From JASFEQ01 sp050122535 (GTDB taxonomy: Bacteria; Desulfobacterota; DSM-4660; Desulfatiglandales; HGW-15), in contig JASFIT010000146.1 of the NCBI GenBank assembly GCA_050122535.1, forward strand, positions 1 through 9,975: a stretch of 9,975 bases of DNA, in the 5' to 3' direction. The stretch's first letter is position 1. The number at the start of each line of letters is the position of its first letter. The translations under genes and the position numbers were made by a program. This document shows, one piece after another, positions 1 to 6,270 of this stretch. Below the pieces are notes generated by a model. That model was not told where the DNA came from, searched no databases, and worked only from the letters and a program-made list of their open reading frames with translations.

Positions 1-1
1 T

Positions 2-352
2 CACGTCTTCCCTGATAAATCGACAGTCCTTCACCCCAACTCTCACGTAGGGCACGGCGCCATTCTTCATGGATGCGAGATCTGCTCGAATGTCCTTGTG
101 GGCATGGGAGCCATCATCGCCGACGGGGTCAAAATAAACTCATTTTCTTTTATTGGTGCCGGGAGCTTTGTTCCCTTTGATCAGGAAATCCCATCTCATA
201 GCCTCGTCGTGGGTTATCCCGCCAAAGTCATTCAGAAGGTCAGCCCGGAACACCTGGAACGGATTAAGGAAGGCTTAGCCATCTACCAGGATCTCACAAG
301 ACGGCTTCTGAAATCGTTCAGAGAGATCCCCTCTAAAAATGTTAAGAAATAG
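2..352 (+). CDS. Gamma-carbonic anhydrase / CaiE-PaaY-like hexapeptide-repeat protein, 5' partial
   Basis: The reading frame is open from the left edge, so only the last 116 residues are visible and the start lies outside the window. They form a left-handed beta-helix protein with isoleucine/valine-rich hexapeptide turns. The stretch HVGHGAILHGC (visible residues 15-25) is the hallmark of the gamma-carbonic anhydrase family. H18 and H23 match two of the three zinc ligands, and H1 at the very edge probably matches the third. VGMGAIIADG and VVGYPAKVIQKVS are further family motifs. The tail, with IYQDLTRRLLKSF, resembles the C-terminal helix of CaiE and PaaY more than that of classical carbonic anhydrases. 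PaaY is a thioesterase acting in phenylacetyl-CoA degradation, so a CoA-ester role is possible here, but that is inference. Its stop lies 14 bases inside the following HAD reading frame if that gene starts at its first ATG, suggesting translational coupling. Confidence 0.85.
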   Translation, partial: HVFPDKSTVLHPNSHVGHGAILHGCEICSNVLVGMGAIIADGVKINSFSFIGAGSFVPFDQEIPSHSLVVGYPAKVIQKVSPEHLERIKEGLAIYQDLTRRLLKSFREIPSKNVKK

Positions 353-1109
353 GAGAGTGGGGGATAATCCGTTGATTCTGGAAGTCAAATGGTGTGGTTT
401 CGATTATGGCGAGACCATCATGAATGCCGCGAACCTGAGGAACGCGGTTGTTTTCGGCGACATCTATAAGACATTGGGCAAGCCCGAATTCATCCCTGAC
501 AAGATACGGAAATACTGGATCCTAAAAGAGAAATATGGAAGCTATCCCCAAATTCATGAGGGCCATAAGGACGAGCTGTTTGAATTTGTGCTAGACAATG
601 ATTCAGAAGCCATTGCCCTTTTTAAACAGAAAGAACAAGAATTCCTGGACACGGCGGACGGGGTGGAAGAGGCCTTGGCCTATCTGCGTTCGGAAGATAT
701 CGAGATTTACATGGTTTCTGAAATGAAACAGAGTCCCGATCCAATAGGTAACGATCACATAACCCGATATTTGAAAAGACAAGGCATTGCAAAATATTTC
801 GATGGTCTGATCACGCCGGTGGGAAAAATCGATTTCAGGACAAACACGGTGGATTTAAAATACAAAGGATCTACCAAGGCAGAAGGAACGCTTTATGATC
901 TCATAGCTCAAGACCTGAAGGCACGCGGTATTGAGCCCTACGAAGCCGTTATGGTGGGGGACAGACCGGAAACGGATATTACGCCGGCCCATAGAAGGGG
1001 TTTCAAGACCATCCAATATACCGGGTTTATCAATAAGGGAAAAACGGAAGCAGATGCCGTCATAGAATCCTTTGGGGAGCTAAAAAGCATTGTTCGGAAG
1101 AAATCCTGA
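339..1109 (+). CDS. HAD-superfamily hydrolase with variant motif I
   Basis: A 256-residue soluble protein with the four haloacid dehalogenase (HAD) motifs in order. Motif I is GFDYGETI with the presumed nucleophile D22. Motif II is IYMVSEM with S127. Motif III is a lysine around K180 (KGSTKAEGTLYDL). Motif IV is VMVGDRPETDI with D208 and D213. HAD enzymes use the motif I aspartate to form a covalent intermediate, most often in phosphate-ester hydrolysis. The second aspartate of DxD, the usual acid/base, is glycine here (D-Y-G-E-T). The insert between motifs I and II (about residues 25-120) fits a helical cap. The substrate is unknown. The start is uncertain: ATG 339 overlaps the upstream gene, while TTG 372 (residue 12) sits 8 bases after a GGGGGA stretch and would remove an unconserved N-terminus. 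GTG 357 is less well placed. No terminator is evident after it. Confidence 0.8.
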   Translation: MLRNRRVGDNPLILEVKWCGFDYGETIMNAANLRNAVVFGDIYKTLGKPEFIPDKIRKYWILKEKYGSYPQIHEGHKDELFEFVLDNDSEAIALFKQKEQEFLDTADGVEEALAYLRSEDIEIYMVSEMKQSPDPIGNDHITRYLKRQGIAKYFDGLITPVGKIDFRTNTVDLKYKGSTKAEGTLYDLIAQDLKARGIEPYEAVMVGDRPETDITPAHRRGFKTIQYTGFINKGKTEADAVIESFGELKSIVRKKS

Positions 1110-1229
1110 CATTTGCCCTTGCTACGCACCCGCTAGACTCAAATCAGCTTGTTTCACTGACAGCGGAAAACGGGAATGTCACTATTTCACGGACCTCCCC
1201 TATTTAATGATTCAATCAATCGATTAAAA

Positions 1230-1236
1230 GGAGGAA
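1230..1236 (+). promoter_or_regulatory. Strong ribosome binding site for the LLM oxidoreductase gene
   Basis: A GGAGGAA core preceded by AAAA lies 4 bases before ATG 1241 and is close to the ideal Shine-Dalgarno complement. It fixes the start of the downstream gene. The rest of the 131-base spacer (1110-1240) holds no gene. It has an AT-rich stretch around 1200-1226 that contains the palindrome AATCGATT (1218-1225), but no convincing promoter pair was found. Confidence 0.7.
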
Positions 1237-1240
1237 AGAC

Positions 1241-2185
1241 ATGGGCTTAGAGCTGGGCTTTTTTGTGCCTCCCGTTCCACCGGAGCCGTATATCAAAATG
1301 GCTTTGCGGGCCGAAGAGGTGGGGTATGACTTCGTTACTTGTGATGACCACATGATTTATCCCTTTGGAGCACCCTTTGGCGAAGGCGAACAAGAGTATG
1401 GCATTCATGAGGCCTGGACAGCCATGACCTACCTGGCTGGAGCCACCAGTAAGATTAGTGTCAGTCACATGGTGCTGATCCCAACCTTCCGAGGGCCCGG
1501 CCTGCTGGCCAAGATGGGAGCCACACTGGACCTGTTCTCCGGGGGTAGAATGGATCTCACCGTGGGGGCCGGTTGGTTTGAGCGGGAATTCAGGGCATTT
1601 GATTTCCCTTGGGAAAATCATAAAGGGCGTCTGGAGCGAGAGGGGGAGGCGGTCCAGATCATTAGGTCCTTATGGACCGAGCCGCGTGTAAGCTTTGAAG
1701 GCAAATATTACCGGCTGGAAAATGCAGAGGTGACGCCCAAGCCTCTGCAAAAACCGACACCGCCCATCTGGATCGGCGGCGACTCCAAGCCTTCCATGGA
1801 GCTGGCAGCAGAACTGGGGGACGGATGGTTGGTGCATGGCCACCAGCCCCATGAGATCGACAGGATGTTCCAGAGTATCAGGCCCATGTTAGGAGACAAA
1901 GCTGAGGGTTTCGGATTGGGCTGCGCTGCATTTGTCATCATGGGTTCTGACCCGGATGCGGCCACTCGCAAGATGAAGGAAATGATCTCCCCGGAGGTTT
2001 GGGAACGCTTCCAGATGGCTGGCATAAAGCACGAGCTCAACAACCGTGTTTCTGGCAACCCTCAGCAGTGCCTGGAAAGGATCAAGAAGTATGAAAAGTT
2101 GGGCTTGACCCGCTTCATACTGATTTTCCTGGACCCGGAGGACGCCGAATGGTTCGCTCAGGAGGTTTTGCCCAAGCTGAGATAA
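1241..2185 (+). CDS. LLM-class flavin- or F420-dependent oxidoreductase (luciferase-like)
   Basis: A 314-residue protein with the TIM-barrel signature of the bacterial luciferase / F420-dependent oxidoreductase superfamily. It has an N-terminal strand LELGFFVPP, then ALRAEEVGYDFVTCDDH (residues 21-37). The diagnostic stretch is RMDLTVGAGWFEREFRAF (103-120), followed by the linker TPKPLQKPTPPIWIGG (165-180), which ends in the conserved glycines before the C-terminal barrel half. LELAAELGDGW-type spacing (188-196) is also typical. Family members move hydride or oxygen using FMN or coenzyme F420. In an anaerobe, an F420- or FMN-dependent dehydrogenase/reductase is more likely than an oxygen-using monooxygenase, but the cofactor cannot be settled from sequence alone. 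No signal peptide is seen, so it should be cytoplasmic. Length is normal for the family. It stands alone between two spacers, so it may be its own transcription unit or be read through from the HAD gene. Confidence 0.88.
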   Translation: MGLELGFFVPPVPPEPYIKMALRAEEVGYDFVTCDDHMIYPFGAPFGEGEQEYGIHEAWTAMTYLAGATSKISVSHMVLIPTFRGPGLLAKMGATLDLFSGGRMDLTVGAGWFEREFRAFDFPWENHKGRLEREGEAVQIIRSLWTEPRVSFEGKYYRLENAEVTPKPLQKPTPPIWIGGDSKPSMELAAELGDGWLVHGHQPHEIDRMFQSIRPMLGDKAEGFGLGCAAFVIMGSDPDAATRKMKEMISPEVWERFQMAGIKHELNNRVSGNPQQCLERIKKYEKLGLTRFILIFLDPEDAEWFAQEVLPKLR

Positions 2186-2209
2186 GGCTGTCGCGGTGCA
2201 ATAGAAACT

Positions 2210-2223
2210 GGGGGACGTCCCCC
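2210..2223. repeat. Perfect 14-base GC-rich palindrome, possible terminator
   Basis: GGGGGACGTCCCCC reads the same on both strands and begins 25 bases after the LLM stop codon. In RNA it can form five G-C pairs around a four-base loop. The downstream bases ATTTGCTTT are U-rich but not a clean run, so termination is possible but weak. The element from 2201 to 2227 is closely related to one at 4555-4580, which suggests a dispersed intergenic repeat. Confidence 0.6.
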
Positions 2224-2243
2224 ATTTGCTTTATGGTTTCAAC

Positions 2244-2249
2244 TTGACA
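2244..2249 (+). promoter_or_regulatory. Possible -35 box upstream of the IclR-family gene
   Basis: TTGACA is an exact sigma-70 -35 consensus, 75 bases before the start codon. No good -10 box is found 16-18 bases downstream; the best nearby hexamers match the consensus poorly. It is listed because a promoter is expected in this 138-base spacer. Activator dependence or chance occurrence would both explain the weak -10. Confidence 0.25.
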
Positions 2250-2292
2250 GGCTCTGTGTAGGATGTTAGCCCTGATGCCAGGGATGAGAACA

Positions 2293-2312
2293 CAGTTCGC
2301 GTATATGAACTG
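2293..2312. promoter_or_regulatory. Inverted repeat, candidate IclR-family operator
   Basis: CAGTTC and GAACTG form perfect 6-base arms around an 8-base centre (GCGTATAT), 11 bases upstream of the regulator's ATG. IclR-family proteins bind short palindromes and often repress their own genes from sites overlapping the promoter. Position and symmetry fit autoregulation, but no second copy was found upstream of the transporter genes. The link to this regulator is inference. Confidence 0.4.
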
Positions 2313-2323
2313 AACGGGGGTTT

Positions 2324-3103
2324 ATGGTCAAGTCTGCCGACAGAGTCATGCAGATTCTGGAGACCGTCGGGTCCAGCGAAGAGGGGAAGACCCATGGCGA
2401 ACTCGCTTCCAGCCTCCATATCCCAAAGAGCAGCCTTTCGTTACTCCTAGCCAACCTCCTTGATCGTCAGTATCTTTCAATGAATAGTCCAGACAAGCGA
2501 TACGTCCTGGGCCCGCAAGTGTTGGTGCTCGCCGGTCGCTATCTCTCAAGTCTAGATATTGCTCGACTTGGGCAACCCATTCTTAGAAAGGTAACCAGAA
2601 GGATCGATGAATCCGCAGAGATCGCCATCAAAAGGGGAAACGAGATGATGATCATCGCCAAGGTGGATTGCTCTCGACCTCTTGCCAGAATGATACAGAT
2701 CGGTGAACGTGCCCCCATTTATGCCACAGCAGGCGGGAAGGCCATTCTTGCTCAGCTCTCCGATGACGAAATTGAGCAATACCTTTCATCAGTAGAACTG
2801 ACACCCATTACCAAAGCCACGATCACCGATCCTGAAGTGCTCCGGCGCGAACTCAATGCCATCCGGTCTGGTGCCCTTGCGCGCTCCCACGAAGAACTCC
2901 ATGAAGGGATCACCGCAGTGGCGTCCCCAGTATTTGATCTATATGGACATGTGGTTGCATCCATCGTCCTTCCTGTCCTAACCATTCGCTTTACGCCTGA
3001 AAAGGAAAAGAAAGCAGAAGAAATATTACGTCGCGCATCCATTGAACTCTCACATCAACTAGGCTTCGATACTGGATCCAATGCAGAAGAACTCTATTTA
3101 TGA
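2324..3103 (+). CDS. IclR-family transcriptional regulator
   Basis: A 259-residue protein with both IclR-family domains. Residues 1-60 form the winged helix-turn-helix: SADRVMQILETV, then THGELASSLHIPKSSLSLLLANLLDRQYL, then the wing ending YVLGPQ. Residues about 75-250 form the effector-binding domain, with the conserved GERAPIYATAGGKAILA (127-143) and EELHEGITAVASPVFD (190-205). Family members are repressors or activators of catabolic genes and often bind small acids such as aromatic acids, acetate or glyoxylate. The start ATG 2324 is preceded by a GGGGG run (2316-2320) only three bases away, a weak RBS. The start is supported by the usual IclR N-terminus beginning a few residues before the helix-turn-helix. 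It is followed by a spacer and then the transporter genes, so these are its likeliest targets together with its own gene. Confidence 0.92.
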   Translation: MVKSADRVMQILETVGSSEEGKTHGELASSLHIPKSSLSLLLANLLDRQYLSMNSPDKRYVLGPQVLVLAGRYLSSLDIARLGQPILRKVTRRIDESAEIAIKRGNEMMIIAKVDCSRPLARMIQIGERAPIYATAGGKAILAQLSDDEIEQYLSSVELTPITKATITDPEVLRRELNAIRSGALARSHEELHEGITAVASPVFDLYGHVVASIVLPVLTIRFTPEKEKKAEEILRRASIELSHQLGFDTGSNAEELYL

Positions 3104-3119
3104 CAAATACAGAAACCGA

Positions 3120-3140
3120 AAGGAGGGATTTAATATGTAG
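3120..3140 (+). other. Strong Shine-Dalgarno followed by a start-stop codon pair (ATG-TAG)
   Basis: AAGGAGG at 3120-3126 lies 8 bases before ATG at 3135, an ideal arrangement, yet the next codon is TAG (3138-3140). The site could initiate translation but would make only a single methionine. It may be the relic of a lost or mutated gene, or a leader element affecting the downstream binding-protein gene. The arrangement resembles the real start region at 3274-3293 (AAAAGGAGG, then ATATGG). Confidence 0.45.
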
Positions 3141-3154
3141 TTGGGATTTGGGAT
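3141..3154 (+). repeat. Tandem heptamer TTGGGAT x2
   Basis: Two exact copies of TTGGGAT are followed by the degenerate TGAGATTGG. It is a short, simple direct repeat in the spacer before the binding-protein gene. Other small symmetries nearby are the perfect odd palindrome GATGCTGCATC (3202-3212) and two CCAGAG copies (3219-3224, 3227-3232). No protein-coding signal was seen in 3141-3290. Confidence 0.5.
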
Positions 3155-3181
3155 TGAGATTGGTCGGCCGTTTGGTTTTAT
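3154..3181 (+). promoter_or_regulatory. Candidate sigma-70-like promoter of the binding-protein gene
   Basis: TTGAGA (3154-3159, five of six consensus) and TTTTAT (3176-3181, four of six) are separated by 16 bases. Transcription would start near 3188, leaving a leader of about 100 bases before the start codon. That leader would contain the GATGCTGCATC palindrome. The match is modest and rests on sequence resemblance only. Confidence 0.3.
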
Positions 3182-3290
3182 GATGGTTCGGGCTAAAAAA
3201 TGATGCTGCATCGTCTGACCAGAGGGCCAGAGATGCAAAGGGAGAAACGGCTTTTTAACCAAACACAAAATCTAAAAGGAGGTAATGGAT

Positions 3291-4529
3291 ATGGAAAAAA
3301 GAGGTTTGCTCATGAGAGCGGGGGTTTTTTTCGTGGTAGCAGCATTTGCGGTGTGCCTTGGGAGCATTTCCCAAGCAGCACCAAAAAGCATCAAAGTCAG
3401 TAGTGTTCTTTCCCTCACCGGAAAGATGTCTGCCATGGGCATGCAGATCAAACCTTCATACGAGATCTTTGTGGATAAGGTTAACGCTGAGGGGGGGATA
3501 TATCTTAAGGAGTACGGGAAGAAGATTCCCATAGAACTGAGGGTCCTGGACGATGAGTCGGATCCCCTTAAGACTCAAGCTCAACTTGAGGTGGCCAATT
3601 CATGGGGTGCGGTCGCCAACCTGGGAGGGTTGGGATGTGGCTCGTTTGAAATGGGGACGCCCATTTGTCAAAAGAACAAGATGACATGGGTAGGGCCCGG
3701 CTGTGGGGGCTGGACCCCTCATAAGCAGGGAAACACATGGCTTTTCTCAATATTCATGAAGACCCCTTTCGCATCACCCCTGGTCTTCGATATGATTTCG
3801 GCCCAGCCTGGACCCAAGCCAAAGAACGTGGCCATCTTCGAGATCAACCAGCTGGATGCCCAGGAGGCTACCGGATATTGGCGCGAGGCTGCGAAAAAGG
3901 GTGGCTTTAAGATCGTATTCCATCAAAAATACCCTGCCGGGACCAAGGACTTCAGCGCTATGATCACAGGGGCCAAGGCGGCTGGAGCTGAAATACTCCT
4001 CGCCTATCCCATCCCACCCAGGGGCCCGGTCATTGTGAAGCAGATGAAAGAGCTCGATTTCAGTCCTAAAATCACCTACTGGTATAGAGCCCCTGAGGGC
4101 GCAAGATTTGGTCCATCCCTAGGCAAAATGGCTGACTACGTGACATTACCCTGCGCCTGGAGCCCCAAGCTAAAGTTCCCAGGGAATGATTATGTGAATG
4201 CCCAGTATGAGAAAAAGATGGGCAGGCCGTCTGACCTCATTGTGGGCTCAGCCTATTCTGCTGGCGAGGTACTGGCAGCGGGCATCGAGAAGGCCGGCAC
4301 GCTGGACAGGACGGCCATTCGGGACGCAGTAAGGGCCACCGACATGATGACGGTCTGCGGTCCTATGCGCTTTAGCGATGAGGGTTGGGCCAGAGATCGC
4401 GTGCTTGTGGTTCTCCAGTGGATGGGTGGTAAGCAAAATATCGTCTACGCCAATGAGCAGGGCAAAAAATACGGAGATATGGTTCCCATATCACCATTGA
4501 AATGGCAGCCAAAATGGTCTGAGAGATAA
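3291..4529 (+). CDS. ABC transporter substrate-binding protein, LivK/HAAT type
   Basis: A 412-residue periplasmic solute-binding protein of the type I fold (leucine-binding / ANF-receptor family). The N-terminus has a classical signal peptide: basic MEKRGLLMR, a hydrophobic core (about 10-24) and a likely cleavage after SQA at residue 29. The cysteine at 22 lacks a proper lipobox, so it is probably soluble, not a lipoprotein. The mature part opens IKVSSVLSLTGKMSAMG, followed by a helix leading to NAEGGI (65-70) and LDDESDP (86-92), all typical of the family. Cysteines at 116, 126 and 138 in the ligand-cleft region are notable. The start was set at ATG 3291 because AAAAGGAGG (3274-3282) is 8 bases away; ATG 3285 is only 2 bases from it. 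It delivers ligand to the LivFHMG complex encoded downstream. The ligand is not predictable; an aromatic or other carboxylate is as likely as a branched-chain amino acid. Confidence 0.92.
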   Translation: MEKRGLLMRAGVFFVVAAFAVCLGSISQAAPKSIKVSSVLSLTGKMSAMGMQIKPSYEIFVDKVNAEGGIYLKEYGKKIPIELRVLDDESDPLKTQAQLEVANSWGAVANLGGLGCGSFEMGTPICQKNKMTWVGPGCGGWTPHKQGNTWLFSIFMKTPFASPLVFDMISAQPGPKPKNVAIFEINQLDAQEATGYWREAAKKGGFKIVFHQKYPAGTKDFSAMITGAKAAGAEILLAYPIPPRGPVIVKQMKELDFSPKITYWYRAPEGARFGPSLGKMADYVTLPCAWSPKLKFPGNDYVNAQYEKKMGRPSDLIVGSAYSAGEVLAAGIEKAGTLDRTAIRDAVRATDMMTVCGPMRFSDEGWARDRVLVVLQWMGGKQNIVYANEQGKKYGDMVPISPLKWQPKWSER

Positions 4530-4544
4530 GCAGAAACAACCTGA

Positions 4545-4582
4545 GGCCGTCCCCATAGGAACGGGGGACGGCCACCATTTTT
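4545..4582 (+). terminator. Rho-independent terminator after the binding-protein gene
   Basis: GGCCGTCCCC (4545-4554) pairs perfectly with GGGGACGGCC (4564-4573) around a 9-base loop, giving a 10-base GC-rich stem. It is followed by ACCA and five T residues (4578-4582). It begins 15 bases after the stop codon and lies before livF. It would let the binding protein be made in excess over the membrane components. The 3' half also belongs to the intergenic repeat shared with 2201-2227. Confidence 0.8.
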
Positions 4583-4658
4583 AGTGTACTCCGTCATTAG
4601 GTCTGCACATCCGGCCAATAGCCAGTGTTGGATAGGTTTCAGTTGAGGACGACGCAAT

Positions 4659-5366
4659 ATGCTCGAAGTCAATAACATTGATGTTTTTCACGGAGACCTC
4701 CAGGCCCTCTGGGACCTTTCCCTTCAGGTCGGTGAGGGGGAACTGGTATGCCTCATAGGTGGAAATGGTGCCGGGAAGACCACTATCGTTGAATCCATAT
4801 CAGGCCTGCTTATGCCGGCCGCGGGAAGCATATGGTTTGATAACATCCGTCTGGACAAGGAGCCGACCCAGAGGGTGGTAGAACTTGGTATCTCCTTGAT
4901 TCCTGAAGAAAAGGGAATATTTCCCAGTATGAGCGTCCTGGAGAACCTGGAGTTAGGCGCCTTTACACGTCAAAGCCGGAAAAAAAGAAACGATACCTTT
5001 AGATTTGTTTATGAGCTTTTTCCGATACTGAAATCTCGGAAAAAGCAGATGGCTGGAACGCTGAGTGGCGGGGAGCAGCAGATGTTGGCCATAGGTAGGG
5101 CCTTGATGGGTAAGCCAAAGCTGCTGATGTGCGATGAACCTTCTTTGGGATTGGCTCCATTGATTGTGAAGAATATTTTTGAGGTCATTAACCAGATAAA
5201 CAGTTCCGGAGTAGGTATCCTTCTCGTAGAACAAAATGTTCGCGCCGCGCTGGGACTGGCCCAGAGGGCCTATGTCATCGAGAATGGCCGTGTTTCCACA
5301 CAGGGTGAAGCCAGGACGCTTCTGGAAGACGAAAAACTCAGGAACGCCTATCTTGGTACAGGGTAA
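4659..5366 (+). CDS. livF: ABC transporter ATP-binding protein LivF
   Basis: A 235-residue ATPase of the branched-chain amino acid / HAAT importer family. The Walker A motif is GGNGAGKT (34-41). The Q-loop region is IPEEKGIFPSMSVLENLELG (81-100), the signature is LSGGEQQ (135-141) and Walker B is LLMCDEP (155-161) with the D-loop SLGLAPL. The switch position reads LVEQN, with glutamine replacing the usual histidine, as is normal for LivF. Length and the C-terminal ending NAYLG are typical. GAGGA at 4645-4649 provides an RBS 9 bases before the ATG. It is the first gene after a terminator, so it needs either readthrough or its own promoter in 4583-4658, where no clear one was found. It pairs with LivG at the cytoplasmic face of the LivHM permease. 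Confidence 0.93.
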   Translation: MLEVNNIDVFHGDLQALWDLSLQVGEGELVCLIGGNGAGKTTIVESISGLLMPAAGSIWFDNIRLDKEPTQRVVELGISLIPEEKGIFPSMSVLENLELGAFTRQSRKKRNDTFRFVYELFPILKSRKKQMAGTLSGGEQQMLAIGRALMGKPKLLMCDEPSLGLAPLIVKNIFEVINQINSSGVGILLVEQNVRAALGLAQRAYVIENGRVSTQGEARTLLEDEKLRNAYLGTG

Positions 5367-5381
5367 GTTTGGGATAAGGGA

Positions 5382-6257
5382 ATGATCACTGAACTTGTCG
5401 CACAAACATTCGTTAATGGGATCAATATCGGTGCGTTGTACGGGCTAACAGCGGTTGGCCTTTCTTTGACGTTCGGTGTCATGAAGATCCTTAATGTGGC
5501 CCATGGAGAATTCCTGATGGTGGGCGCTTATATAGCCTATTGGTTTTTCAACCTGATCGGCATAGACCCCTTTATGGGGCTCCCTCTAATAGCCATTGCC
5601 CTCTTCTTGTTTGGGGCGATCTGTTACAAGCTCCTTTTCTCAGGTGTAGCCAGGTTCCATGAAGAGATCAGGATGAAGAATTCCTTGCTCATCGCCTTTG
5701 GGTTGTTCCTGATATTTCCCCAGATAGCAAGATGGCTCTGGACTTCTGATGAGAGGGCCATAACGCCCGTGTATAGCGGGACCTCCTTTCCCTTGTTTGG
5801 CGTGCGGGTAGCATGGGTCCCTTTTCTAGGCTTGCTGGTAGCCGTAGTCGTGATTCTGGGCCTCTACCTTTTGCTCACCAAGACCTATTTCGGAAAATCT
5901 GTTAGGGGAACGACCGAGAACTGGAAGGCTGCCAAGCTGATGGGAATCAACGTTGAACGGACCTACTTGATTACATTTGCCCTGGGTACCGCCTTGGCAG
6001 GTCTGGGCGGCGTTTTGGTGGGTATAACGCAAGCCGTTACGCCGGATATGGGCATGCCCTGGACCCTAAAGGCCCTCATTGTTGTTGTGCTCGCAGGGAT
6101 CGGAAGTGTTGGTGGGGCATTTTTTGCGGGTCTTATTTTAGGGGTTGTGGAGTCAATGAGCGCCATTTTTATGGGCCCCTATACGGTCGTCCTTGGTCTG
6201 GTGATCTTTCTGCTGATTCTGATGTTCAGGCCGCAGGGCCTGTTTGGGAAAGAGTGA
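5382..6257 (+). CDS. livH: ABC transporter permease LivH
   Basis: A 291-residue, strongly hydrophobic inner-membrane protein with about eight predicted membrane segments. The N-terminal block NGINIGALYGLTAVGLSLTF then GVMKILNVAHGEFLMVGAY (to residue 50) is the family hallmark. The cytoplasmic coupling loop is RGTTENWKAAKLMGINVERTY (175-195 region), where many relatives have RAxAxN. LAGLGGVLVG, VLAGIGSVGGAFFAG and the C-terminal FRPQGLFG are also characteristic. It starts 15 bases after livF, with a purine-rich GGGATAAGGG before the ATG serving as a weak RBS. It forms the transmembrane channel together with LivM. Its stop codon overlaps the RBS of livM, consistent with translational coupling in one operon. 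Confidence 0.92.
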   Translation: MITELVAQTFVNGINIGALYGLTAVGLSLTFGVMKILNVAHGEFLMVGAYIAYWFFNLIGIDPFMGLPLIAIALFLFGAICYKLLFSGVARFHEEIRMKNSLLIAFGLFLIFPQIARWLWTSDERAITPVYSGTSFPLFGVRVAWVPFLGLLVAVVVILGLYLLLTKTYFGKSVRGTTENWKAAKLMGINVERTYLITFALGTALAGLGGVLVGITQAVTPDMGMPWTLKALIVVVLAGIGSVGGAFFAGLILGVVESMSAIFMGPYTVVLGLVIFLLILMFRPQGLFGKE

Positions 6258-6270
6258 GGAGGCTTTGTCA

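Noticed and set aside
1158..1181. TGACA/TGTCA inverted repeat before the LLM gene
   Set aside because: Five-base arms with a 14-base centre are expected by chance, and no promoter elements surround them.
1247..1621. 124-codon minus-strand frame inside the LLM gene
   Set aside because: Wholly antisense to a well-supported gene, and its product resembles nothing known.
3285..3290. ATG 3285 as the start of the binding protein
   Set aside because: It is only 2 bases from the Shine-Dalgarno sequence; ATG 3291 has 8-base spacing.
3351..3362. Lipoprotein processing site in the binding protein
   Set aside because: The cysteine at residue 22 is preceded by FAV, not a lipobox, and a good signal peptidase I site follows at SQA.
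3200..3403. 67-codon + frame overlapping the binding-protein start
   Set aside because: It overlaps the clear signal peptide of the binding protein in another frame and lacks its own RBS.
4953..5405. 150-codon minus-strand frame opposite livF
   Set aside because: Antisense shadow; the opposite strand encodes the ABC signature and Walker B motifs.
6244..6270. TTG 6244 as the start of livM
   Set aside because: It has no RBS and lies within livH; GTG 6271 has GAGGAGG at the ideal distance.
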